A stretch of DNA of 11,355 nucleotides from an uncultured Xanthobacteraceae bacterium. Its GTDB lineage: Bacteria; Pseudomonadota; Alphaproteobacteria; Rhizobiales; Xanthobacteraceae. This document shows positions 5,589-11,355 of this stretch, one piece after another. Numbering within the stretch: the stretch's first letter is position 1; each line of letters opens with the position of its first letter. The notes under the pieces were generated by a model. That model was given only the letters and a program-made list of their open reading frames with translations. It searched no databases and was not told the origin of the DNA. A program made the position numbers and the translations under genes. The stretch is from NCBI GenBank assembly GCA_955652925.1, contig CATPCO010000041.1, positions 1 to 11,355 on the forward strand, read 5' to 3'.

Positions 5589-6450
5589 GGTGCTGGGGAC
5601 TCCATCGCAGCACGCGGTTGCTGATCGCCACAATGATGCGGTCGGTGAGAAACCCGCACACCCCGATCACGATCATGCCTGTCACCACAAGGTCGGTGCG
5701 TGAGAGGGTGCGCCCATCCATGATCACGGAGCCAAGCCCGGTGGGAACGCCGGTCATCTCGCCCACCACAATCAATATCCAGGCAAATCCGTGGGCGATG
5801 CGAAGCCCATTGAATATCGCGGGTAATGCGGCGGGCAGCACAACCTGACGAAACATCCCGGAGCCGGAGCAGCCCAGCATGGCGGCGGCCTCGAACAGCC
5901 GCACGTCCACCGACCGCACGCCGAAGATGGTATTGAGCAGAATGGGATAGAAGGCGCCAAGAAAGACCAGAAAGATCGCCGCGTTGGGCCCCAGCCCGAA
6001 GAAGATCATGGACAGCGGCAGCCACGCGGTGACCGGAATCGGCCGCAGCAGATTGATGGTGGGATCAAGCAGCTGCCGCAGCAGCTTGATCCGTCCGATC
6101 ATCAGGCCGAGCGGAATTGCAATCAGCGCGGCAAGGAAGAAGCCCCCATAGACGCGCGTCATTGATTTCCAGATATGGGTGAGAATGGTGCCGCTGAACG
6201 CGTCGTCATAGATTCCCCCGAAGGAGAAATCGTACATCATCACCGCGACTTCGCGCGGGCTTGGGACCAACCGGGTGCCGGTGATGGCGACCGCGCGGTC
6301 CCAGAGCAGGATGAGGACGAGCGGAAACCCCGCGCCGAGCGCAATCGCGCGGATTCGTTCGGCCAAACGGCGACGGCCGCGCGCCGGGACTGAGGTGTCG
6401 GTTACGTCTTGTTCTACTGATTGCGCAAGCGCCGTGACTTGCTCGCTCAA
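5581..6450 (-). CDS. ABC transporter permease, NitT/TauT (SsuC/TauC) type
   Basis: This 289-residue inner-membrane subunit is of the BPD_transp_1 family. A basic, polar N-terminus (about 35 residues) is followed by hydrophobic segments near residues 36-50, 101-119, 138-152, 156-176, 221-232 and 255-270. The cytoplasmic EAA loop, which contacts the ATPase, begins at EAAAMLG (187-193) and ends with LPAALP about fifteen residues later, as expected. The start is TTG 6450, since no ATG or GTG is in frame between it and the upstream stop TAA at 6477. A GGGGA sequence stands about six bases before it. The binding-protein gene ends 24 bases upstream. Use of a TTG start may keep permease synthesis low relative to the binding protein. 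Confidence 0.92.
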   Translation of the reverse strand: MSEQVTALAQSVEQDVTDTSVPARGRRRLAERIRAIALGAGFPLVLILLWDRAVAITGTRLVPSPREVAVMMYDFSFGGIYDDAFSGTILTHIWKSMTRVYGGFFLAALIAIPLGLMIGRIKLLRQLLDPTINLLRPIPVTAWLPLSMIFFGLGPNAAIFLVFLGAFYPILLNTIFGVRSVDVRLFEAAAMLGCSGSGMFRQVVLPAALPAIFNGLRIAHGFAWILIVVGEMTGVPTGLGSVIMDGRTLSRTDLVVTGMIVIGVCGFLTDRIIVAISNRVLRWSPQHHA

Positions 6451-6474
6451 GACAATCCCCAGCCCGCCATTACG

Positions 6475-7413
6475 TTACATGAATTGCCGGGTGATGTGAC
6501 GAGAGAGGTCAGGCATCTGGCGGATCTGCTTGTTCTCGAACATGAGGCGGGTATAGGCGCCCGCCCGCTGCATGAACACGTCGTCGAGCTTCCACGCAAG
6601 CTCGACATTGGGCACCGCCAGCTCGATCGATTTTTTCTGCTGGCCGAGCTTGGCCATCGCGACCTCCACGATCTGCGCAGGATTGGCCATGGCGTAGTCT
6701 ATGGCTCTGCGGTGCATGTCGACAATCAGCTTGATGCGTTCGGGATTCTCTTTGACCGCCTTCTCGCTTGCGGAAAGAATCATGTTCAACGAGCCAATCG
6801 GTGTCGAATAGGGATATTCGACCAGCCGGCCGGTGCCATTGGCAAGGCTGATGCCCGGTGCAGGTTCTGCTCCGACATAGGCATCGATATCACCGCGGGC
6901 GAGCGCCGCCGGATGATCGGAAAATTGCAGCCGAATCGGCTGGATGTCCTTGATCGACATCCCCTCCATGCGAAGCCGCTCGAGGATCACCGCCTCCTGT
7001 GTCGAGCCCGGCCAGATCGCCACGCGCTTGCCCTTGAGATCCTTGATCGTTTTGATGTCAGTGTTGACACCCGCGATCACCGCCATGCCGCCGTTATTGG
7101 CATTCGCCACGATGGCGACGGGCTCGCCGGCGGCAGCGCCGAGCAGAAAGGCCGCGATGCCGTGAATGCAGGTGTCGACAGTGCCTGTGAGCACTGCGTT
7201 CTTGCCGTCGGTCGGGCTTTCGAACGGATAGACCTCCACTTTGTAGCCCTCGGGGGCGAACCGCTCGTAGAAGTAGGCGGAGATTCCGTGGATGAGCTTG
7301 AGCGTTCCGACCTTGAGGACTTTATCCTCCGCGCTCGCGCGCGGAACGGATGCAATGGTTGCCAAGAAAATGGGCAAAACGAGCCCGAAGAATCGTGGGA
7401 AGCGCGTAAGCAT
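6475..7413 (-). CDS. ABC transporter substrate-binding protein, NMT1/THI5-like (SsuA/TauA type)
   Basis: This 312-residue periplasmic binding protein belongs to the family that captures nitrate, sulfonates, taurine or hydroxymethylpyrimidine for NitT/TauT importers. A clear signal peptide occupies residues 1-28, with a basic start, the hydrophobic core LVLPIFLATIA and a probable cut after ASA. The mature part opens with the strand KVLKVGTLK. It contains the family-typical IKDLKGKRVAIWPGS at about 123-137 and a second lobe with ARGDIDAYVGAEP. The start is ATG 7413 because the signal peptide begins there; the frame is open up to 7536 but that extension is not signal-like. It is the first gene of the four-gene operon. 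The ligand is unknown. Its link to the URC4-family gene upstream makes a pyrimidine or related heterocycle one candidate. Confidence 0.9.
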   Translation of the reverse strand: MLTRFPRFFGLVLPIFLATIASVPRASAEDKVLKVGTLKLIHGISAYFYERFAPEGYKVEVYPFESPTDGKNAVLTGTVDTCIHGIAAFLLGAAAGEPVAIVANANNGGMAVIAGVNTDIKTIKDLKGKRVAIWPGSTQEAVILERLRMEGMSIKDIQPIRLQFSDHPAALARGDIDAYVGAEPAPGISLANGTGRLVEYPYSTPIGSLNMILSASEKAVKENPERIKLIVDMHRRAIDYAMANPAQIVEVAMAKLGQQKKSIELAVPNVELAWKLDDVFMQRAGAYTRLMFENKQIRQMPDLSRHITRQFM

Positions 7414-7440
7414 TTCAACCCCATAAATCGCAACATGCCG

Positions 7441-7452
7441 GCTGCATGCAGC
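7441..7452. promoter_or_regulatory. 12-bp perfect palindrome upstream of the importer operon
   Basis: GCTGCATGCAGC is a perfect palindrome 27 bases before the binding-protein ATG, in an otherwise unstructured leader between that gene and the 132-bp repeat. Additional GCATG sequences stand close by. The position fits an operator for a dimeric regulator, but no promoter consensus could be placed with confidence. Confidence 0.3.
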
Positions 7453-7517
7453 AACAAGTTTAGCGCACGCGGAGCATGCGGTGAACTTGGCACCTTGCTT
7501 ACTTTTTGAGCAGAGGA

Positions 7518-7649
7518 GTAGCCCGCATGAGCGCAAGCCGCCTTCGCCAAGGCTTCGGCGGCCTCACTCACATTAGTCCGTCGAAGCTTTAGCGGAGACG
7601 GGCGACATGCGGGATCAGTCCCGGAATTCGCTCCGCGCATCCGGGCTAC
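7518..7649 (-). repeat. 132-bp MITE-like element, copy 2 (inverted)
   Basis: Read on the minus strand, this equals the element at 3712-3843 with five substitutions and no indels. Four of these lie in the first 33 bases. Its terminal inverted repeats match at 14 of 17 positions. It fills most of the spacer between the URC4-family gene, whose stop is 20 bases away, and the binding-protein gene. A transcript from URC4 into the importer operon would therefore have to cross a strongly folding element. Confidence 0.85.
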
Positions 7650-7668
7650 GTCTCCTCCGCGAAACGCT

Positions 7669-8913
7669 TCAGAACACCGTGCCATCCGCGGCAACCGGCA
7701 GCGGCGACGGACCATCCGGCGGCCGCAGCTTAAGCGCGATCTTGCGGCCCGCGCTCCAGGTCCCGCCTTGCAGCATGTGCGGCAGGCTGAAACCGGAGTT
7801 AAGCCCGAGCTTTGCTCGCAGCAAAGGTAGCAACCGATCCATCAGGATCACGGTCAGCGCGCGCCATTCCACGACAAGCTCGGAGTGAACATCGTGACGG
7901 CGCTGCAGGTCGGTTTCCTTGCGCGGACGGATGACGCCGAGATCAACAAGGAGTCCGCCGTTGCGATATTCCGGTAGCGCCGTGAGCTCGTCGAGCCCCT
8001 CGACAGTGACTCCCGCAATTTCAAGCGGCTCGATCAAAGAATAGGCGAGCCATTGCGAGAGTTTGTGAAAGGGCACAATCCCTTCAGTCATATCACCGGT
8101 CCGGATCGCCGGGTGGCGCCCGGCATCCCCGATTGCAATGCCACTGAGCCTCAAGCCGGATGGCCAGATCGAAGCCATTGCTTCGAGGAGGGTCGTCAGA
8201 AGCATCGCGGCCGATATACGGTTGTGATCAGCGAGGCTCACAAAATAATCCACGAGATTGCCGGGACGCGCTGGCACCCGTCCAAACAGTTCTCCGCGCT
8301 CTGACAACGCCACGCCGAGAGATCGGAGCAGGTCGCTGCGCGCTTCTACTCCAATGAGCGGATTGTCCGCACTGACCTGAAAATGGCGCGCCAATGCCGC
8401 AGCATTGATCTTGGCGAGCGCGGCATCGTCGACCCGAAAAGGCCGCTGAGCATCGGAGGAGAAAGCGCCGGCGCAAAACATATCGAAGCTCGCGACGGCG
8501 AGCCCCTCCGAGCGCGCGAAAGAATGTCGGCTCGCCGATTCCCGGTAGCGCCATGCATCGCCGGCACCCGCATCAAGCAGAACGCTCACGGTGACGAGAT
8601 CGATAGCCATGCGTGCGCGCTCGAGCGGATGCACCAGCACACGTTGTGACAGTTCGTTCCAGCGGTCGATCCCGCCGGCGGAAAAATGCCGCCAGCGGCT
8701 GTGGTATGGAATGTTGAGATCGGGATAGGTCTCGCGCGTCACGTCGGCCACATATTGCGCGAGCGTTGCCAAGCGCTCTTCGTCGAGCTCAAAATGCGGC
8801 GAGCGGCCCTCGGCGACCCACCGGTGCACCATGGCGCAGCGCTCGCGGACGGCTGCGGCGCTGCGCAGCTTCGCGATCTGGGGCGCGAGGGCGGCCTCGG
8901 AGGAGATGCTCAT
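7669..8913 (-). CDS. URC4/urg3 (DUF1688) family protein, uracil catabolism 4
   Basis: This 414-residue protein belongs to the DUF1688/URC4 family, recognised by IPYHSRWRHF (68-77), LLDAGAGDAWRY (112-123), VPFHKLSQWLAYSLIEP (280-296), LPEYRNGGLLVDLGVI (313-328) and GGTWSAGRKIA (383-393) in the expected order. Length and both ends agree with a complete family member. In yeast (Lachancea kluyveri) URC4 is required for the URC route of uracil breakdown, in which uracil is first turned into a nucleotide and then opened, with release of urea. The exact reaction of Urc4 was unclear to my knowledge. No signal peptide or membrane segment is seen, so it is cytoplasmic. The start is ATG 8913; no strong Shine-Dalgarno site is visible. 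The usual partners, a URC1 GTP-cyclohydrolase-II-like enzyme and uracil phosphoribosyltransferase, are absent here. The importer operon lies downstream on the same strand. Confidence 0.9.
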   Translation of the reverse strand: MSISSEAALAPQIAKLRSAAAVRERCAMVHRWVAEGRSPHFELDEERLATLAQYVADVTRETYPDLNIPYHSRWRHFSAGGIDRWNELSQRVLVHPLERARMAIDLVTVSVLLDAGAGDAWRYRESASRHSFARSEGLAVASFDMFCAGAFSSDAQRPFRVDDAALAKINAAALARHFQVSADNPLIGVEARSDLLRSLGVALSERGELFGRVPARPGNLVDYFVSLADHNRISAAMLLTTLLEAMASIWPSGLRLSGIAIGDAGRHPAIRTGDMTEGIVPFHKLSQWLAYSLIEPLEIAGVTVEGLDELTALPEYRNGGLLVDLGVIRPRKETDLQRRHDVHSELVVEWRALTVILMDRLLPLLRAKLGLNSGFSLPHMLQGGTWSAGRKIALKLRPPDGPSPLPVAADGTVF

Positions 8914-8995
8914 GCGTCGACTTGCTCGCTGGTCATCAAAGGGTCAGGTGGCTATGGTGCCTCGCAATTGTCTCAGCGCGTATTGGAGGGAGATG
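8914..8995. promoter_or_regulatory. Divergent intergenic region between URC4 and the Bug-type gene
   Basis: These 82 bases separate two divergently oriented genes and must hold both promoters if each is transcribed from its own. No convincing -35/-10 pair or palindrome was found by eye. The only clear signal is GGAGGG at 8985-8990, the ribosome-binding site for the plus-strand gene; it favours ATG 8996 over ATG 8993 by spacing. Confidence 0.4.
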
Positions 8996-9967
8996 ATGCG
9001 CAGCATGCCAGCTTTGTTTGCCTTTGCTCTGGGTCTCATCGCATCGGCTCTGTTGCCGTCGCCGCCATCTGCGGAACAAGCGTGGCCGCAGCGCCCGGTC
9101 AAATTCATAGTGCCGCTCGGAGCCGGCTCGGGAGTCGACATCGGGACGCGCCTCATCGGCGAGCGGCTGAGCGCGCGCTGGGGACAGCCGGTGGTGATCG
9201 AGAACCGTCCGGGCGGCGACGGCATCGTCGCGATCAGCACCTTCGTGGGCGCCCACGATGATCATGTCCTCCTGGCCTCGCCGAGCTCTTCATTCACCGC
9301 TCACCCTTATCTGCACGAGAACCTGCCTTACAAGCCGGGCGATCTCCTGCCAATCGCGCGCGTCTCGAACACCCTCATTACCATCGCGGTCCCGGCTTCC
9401 CTGAAAGTCGAAACCTTCGCCGATCTGATCGCCATGGCGCGCGCGCAGCCCGGCAAGCTCAACTGGGCGGGCACGACCGGTGCGCTGGATTTTTCCTTCG
9501 CCGGATTTCTCCAGAGCAATGGGTTGAACATGACGAAGGTCCCGTACCGCAATCCGGTCGAGGCTGCCAACGATCTCGCCGAAGGCCGCGTGCAGGTCTA
9601 CGAGGCGGCGCTCGCCATTGTCCGGCCGCAGCTCGAAGCCGGCAAAATCAAACCGCTGATCATGACCAACAGCGTGCGTGCCCCCACCTTGCCCGACGTC
9701 CCCACTGCGACCGAAGCCGGCCATCCCGAGCTCGCCTTTGATGGCCTCGTGGGCTACTTCGGCCCGCCGGGCATGCCGATGGAGTTGCGCGAGCGCATTG
9801 CAGCGGACGTCCGCGCCGTGACCGACGCCAGCATCGAGTCCCGCCTGATCACAACCGGCCAGATCCTCAATGTTGGCGGGCCGGCGGAATTCGCCCAATC
9901 GATCGAACAGCAGCGCGCGAGATTGGCCGCAATCGCAAAGGACCTCGGCATCAAGCCCAGCCAGTAA
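8996..9967 (+). CDS. Tripartite tricarboxylate transporter substrate-binding protein (Bug/TctC family)
   Basis: This 323-residue periplasmic solute-binding protein is of the Bug (TctC) family. The signal peptide spans about residues 1-26 (hydrophobic core FAFALGLIASALL, cut after PPSA). The mature protein opens with the hallmark WPQRPVKFIVPLGAGSGVD (30-48). It continues with VIENRPGGDG (67-76), where related proteins have PG(A)GG. Further family features are LNWAGTTGALDF and the hinge region VPYRNPVEAANDL. The membrane partners TctA and TctB are not in the window, as is usual for the many orphan Bug proteins. Bug ligands are mostly carboxylates and some amides or aromatic acids; this one is unknown. 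The GGAGGG site supports ATG 8996, and ATG 8993 is nearly as good. It is divergent from URC4 and convergent with the molybdenum hydroxylase gene. Confidence 0.92.
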   Translation: MRSMPALFAFALGLIASALLPSPPSAEQAWPQRPVKFIVPLGAGSGVDIGTRLIGERLSARWGQPVVIENRPGGDGIVAISTFVGAHDDHVLLASPSSSFTAHPYLHENLPYKPGDLLPIARVSNTLITIAVPASLKVETFADLIAMARAQPGKLNWAGTTGALDFSFAGFLQSNGLNMTKVPYRNPVEAANDLAEGRVQVYEAALAIVRPQLEAGKIKPLIMTNSVRAPTLPDVPTATEAGHPELAFDGLVGYFGPPGMPMELRERIAADVRAVTDASIESRLITTGQILNVGGPAEFAQSIEQQRARLAAIAKDLGIKPSQ

Positions 9968-9968
9968 A

Positions 9969-10043
9969 GCGAATGGCGAATAGTTTCAGGGGCCGCTTTG
10001 TATTCGCTACTCGCTATTCGCCCTCTTGCTACCCGCCATTCGC
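9969..10043. repeat. GGCGAATAG-type inverted repeat overlapping a gene end
   Basis: GCGAATGGCG (9969-9978) is the exact inverse of CGCCATTCGC (10034-10043). Just inside it GGCGAATAG (9975-9983) is the inverse of CTATTCGCC (10014-10022). The right part also carries near-repeats of the eight-base theme ATTCGCTA/CTCGCTATT. The element lies between two convergent genes and could terminate both. Its right end supplies the last codons and the stop of the minus-strand hydroxylase gene. Confidence 0.6.
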
Positions 10044-11355
10044 CAAGAGAGCAAACAAACGCGCCGGCGTCACCGGATACTCCTCAATACGCACCCCAAA
10101 CGGTGCGAGCGCGTTCTCGATTGCCGAAATGATGGCGGCGGCAGCAGGCACGCAGCCCGACTCGCCAACGCCCTTGACGCCAAGCGGATTGAGCGACGAG
10201 GGAAACTCGGCGAATCTTATCTCGATTTTCGGCACCTCGGTCGCACTCGCCAACAGATACTCGGCGAACGTGGTAGTGACCGGCTGCGCCTCGCGATCGT
10301 AGCCCATCCATTCCAGCAGCGCGTTGCCCATGCCGTGCACGACGCCGCCGATGAGCTGCCCTTCGACAATCATGGGATTGATGATGCGGCCGCTGTCATT
10401 GACGACGACATAACTCAGGATGCGCACGCCACCGATCTCGATATCGACATCGACCTCGACCGCGTGGCACCCCCCGCCGTAAGTGAGCGCGCCCGGCTGG
10501 AAGCTCTGCATGCTTTCGAGCCCCGGCTCGAATTTGCCGGGCATGGCGTAGCCCGGGACGCCGGAGACCGCCTCGGCGACCTCGCGCAGCGTGAGCCCGC
10601 TCCCCGGCGCGCCGGCAATCTCGATGCGTCCATCGCGCAGCTCGAGATCGCTCGTGCCGACTTCCAAAAGATGCGCCGCCACCTGAAGCGCTTTGTCGCG
10701 CACCGCCGCGGCTGCCATGTGCACCGACGAACCCGCGGTCACGGTCTGCCGGCTGGCGAAGCCCCCCTGTCCAAACGGAATGACGGCCGTGTCGGCGGCA
10801 ATCACGCTCACCATGTGCGGCGGAACGTCGAATTGCTCGGCGCAAATCTGGGCGAGCGCGGTCTTGATCCCCTGCCCCATGGGCATCGCGCCGGTGTAGA
10901 GGGAAATGCGCCCGGAGCGGCCGATCCGCACAATGGCGGACTCGAACGGGCCGCGACCGGTGCCCTTGATGCCATTGCCGATCCCGATTCCGAGATAACG
11001 TCCTTGCCTTCTTGCCTCCTCCTGACGCAGCGCAAAACCGGCATAACCGATGGCGTCAAGCGCGATGTGCTGATAGGCGGGGAAATCGCCACTGTCGAGC
11101 GCGACCGCGGAACCCGCCCGGGTCTTGAGCGGCGTAACGTACGGCATCTTTTCCGGCGGCACGAGATTGCGCCGCCGCACCTCCGCGCGGTCGAGGGCAA
11201 GCTCGCCGGCCACTCGATCGAGCAGGCGTTCCATGGCAAACGCCGCTTCCGGATAGCCGGCCCCGCGCACAGGCATGGTCGCGACCTTGTTGGTCTCAAC
11301 CACCCGGACGGTGAGCTCATAGGCCGGCAGCACGTAGGGGCCCGGCACTCCGGTC
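10029..11355 (-). CDS. Xanthine dehydrogenase family molybdopterin-binding subunit (C-terminal part)
   Basis: This is the C-terminal part (about 440 residues) of a large molybdenum hydroxylase subunit; the N-terminus lies beyond the window. Such enzymes (CoxL, XdhB/XdhA, nicotinate or isoquinoline hydroxylases) hydroxylate purines, N-heteroaromatics, aldehydes or CO in the cytoplasm with small FAD and [2Fe-2S] subunits. Seen are PVRGAGYPEAAFAMERLLD (about 11220-11280), the cofactor-binding MPMGQG (glutamine near 10873), GGFASRQTVTAGSS, and KGVGESG near the end, whose Glu (codon 10161-10163) matches the catalytic glutamate. The CO-dehydrogenase loop AYxCSFR is not seen. The comparable place reads PVRGAGYPEA, which resembles the AYRGAGR loop of non-CO enzymes but with Tyr for the last Arg. 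The substrate is thus probably not CO. The stop at 10029 lies inside a short palindromic repeat. The small and medium subunits are expected outside this window. Confidence 0.92.
   Translation of the reverse strand, partial: TGVPGPYVLPAYELTVRVVETNKVATMPVRGAGYPEAAFAMERLLDRVAGELALDRAEVRRRNLVPPEKMPYVTPLKTRAGSAVALDSGDFPAYQHIALDAIGYAGFALRQEEARRQGRYLGIGIGNGIKGTGRGPFESAIVRIGRSGRISLYTGAMPMGQGIKTALAQICAEQFDVPPHMVSVIAADTAVIPFGQGGFASRQTVTAGSSVHMAAAAVRDKALQVAAHLLEVGTSDLELRDGRIEIAGAPGSGLTLREVAEAVSGVPGYAMPGKFEPGLESMQSFQPGALTYGGGCHAVEVDVDIEIGGVRILSYVVVNDSGRIINPMIVEGQLIGGVVHGMGNALLEWMGYDREAQPVTTTFAEYLLASATEVPKIEIRFAEFPSSLNPLGVKGVGESGCVPAAAAIISAIENALAPFGVRIEEYPVTPARLFALLANGG

Noticed and set aside
5589..5633. 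Longer start of the ABC ATPase
   Set aside because: The extra residues do not resemble the family N-terminus, and ATG 5588 gives the normal eight-base overlap with the permease gene.
7414..7536. N-terminal extension of the importer binding protein
   Set aside because: The extension places a Cys-rich, non-signal-like stretch before an excellent signal peptide and would run into the 132-bp repeat.

Overview
The window is GC-rich, with a codon bias strongly favouring G/C at third positions. It carries NitT/TauT-type and Bug/TctC-type uptake genes, a CO dehydrogenase/xanthine dehydrogenase-type large subunit, a Rieske oxygenase and many short palindromic intergenic repeats. Together these suggest an alphaproteobacterium of the Hyphomicrobiales (Bradyrhizobium/Rhodoplanes/Pseudolabrys-like). 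This assignment is inferred from gene style and repeats, not from a marker gene. The content looks like an accessory catabolic region rather than core genome. No RNA gene, CRISPR array, transposase or phage gene was seen.

Layout. (i) 33-1405, plus strand: a small cupin followed, with a 1-nt TAATG overlap, by an ornithine cyclodeaminase/mu-crystallin family enzyme. (ii) 1406-1643: a hairpin-rich spacer with four consecutive stem-loops and a terminator-like hairpin. (iii) 1644-2315, plus: a membrane-anchored, Pro/Ala-rich protein of unknown function. (iv) 2316-2501: a second structured spacer. (v) 2502-3545, minus: a VanA-like Rieske mononuclear-iron oxygenase without its reductase. (vi) 3546-3957: a gene-free block made almost wholly of repeats, with a 132-bp element (3712-3843) sandwiched between two copies of a GTTGGGTCGAG palindromic unit. 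(vii) 3958-7413, minus: a tight four-gene operon encoding periplasmic binding protein, permease, ATPase and arylformamidase-like alpha/beta hydrolase. The last three genes overlap by a few bases. (viii) 7414-7668: a spacer holding a second, inverted copy of the 132-bp element. (ix) 7669-8913, minus: a URC4/DUF1688 (uracil catabolism 4) family protein. (x) 8996-9967, plus: a Bug/TctC-type solute-binding protein, divergent from URC4. (xi) 10029-11355, minus and running off the window: a molybdopterin-binding subunit of the xanthine dehydrogenase family.

How the genes may work together (inference): the ABC importer, the amide/formamide-type hydrolase and the URC4-family protein could form an uptake and breakdown unit for a pyrimidine or another N-containing ring compound. 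The molybdenum hydroxylase, Rieske oxygenase and ornithine cyclodeaminase-like enzyme could act on similar heteroaromatic or imine intermediates. URC1 and uracil phosphoribosyltransferase, the usual companions of URC4, are not in the window, so the pathway is not demonstrated.

The most notable non-coding signal is the pair of inverted 132-bp repeats (127 of 132 positions identical by hand alignment) that bracket the four-gene transporter/hydrolase operon.
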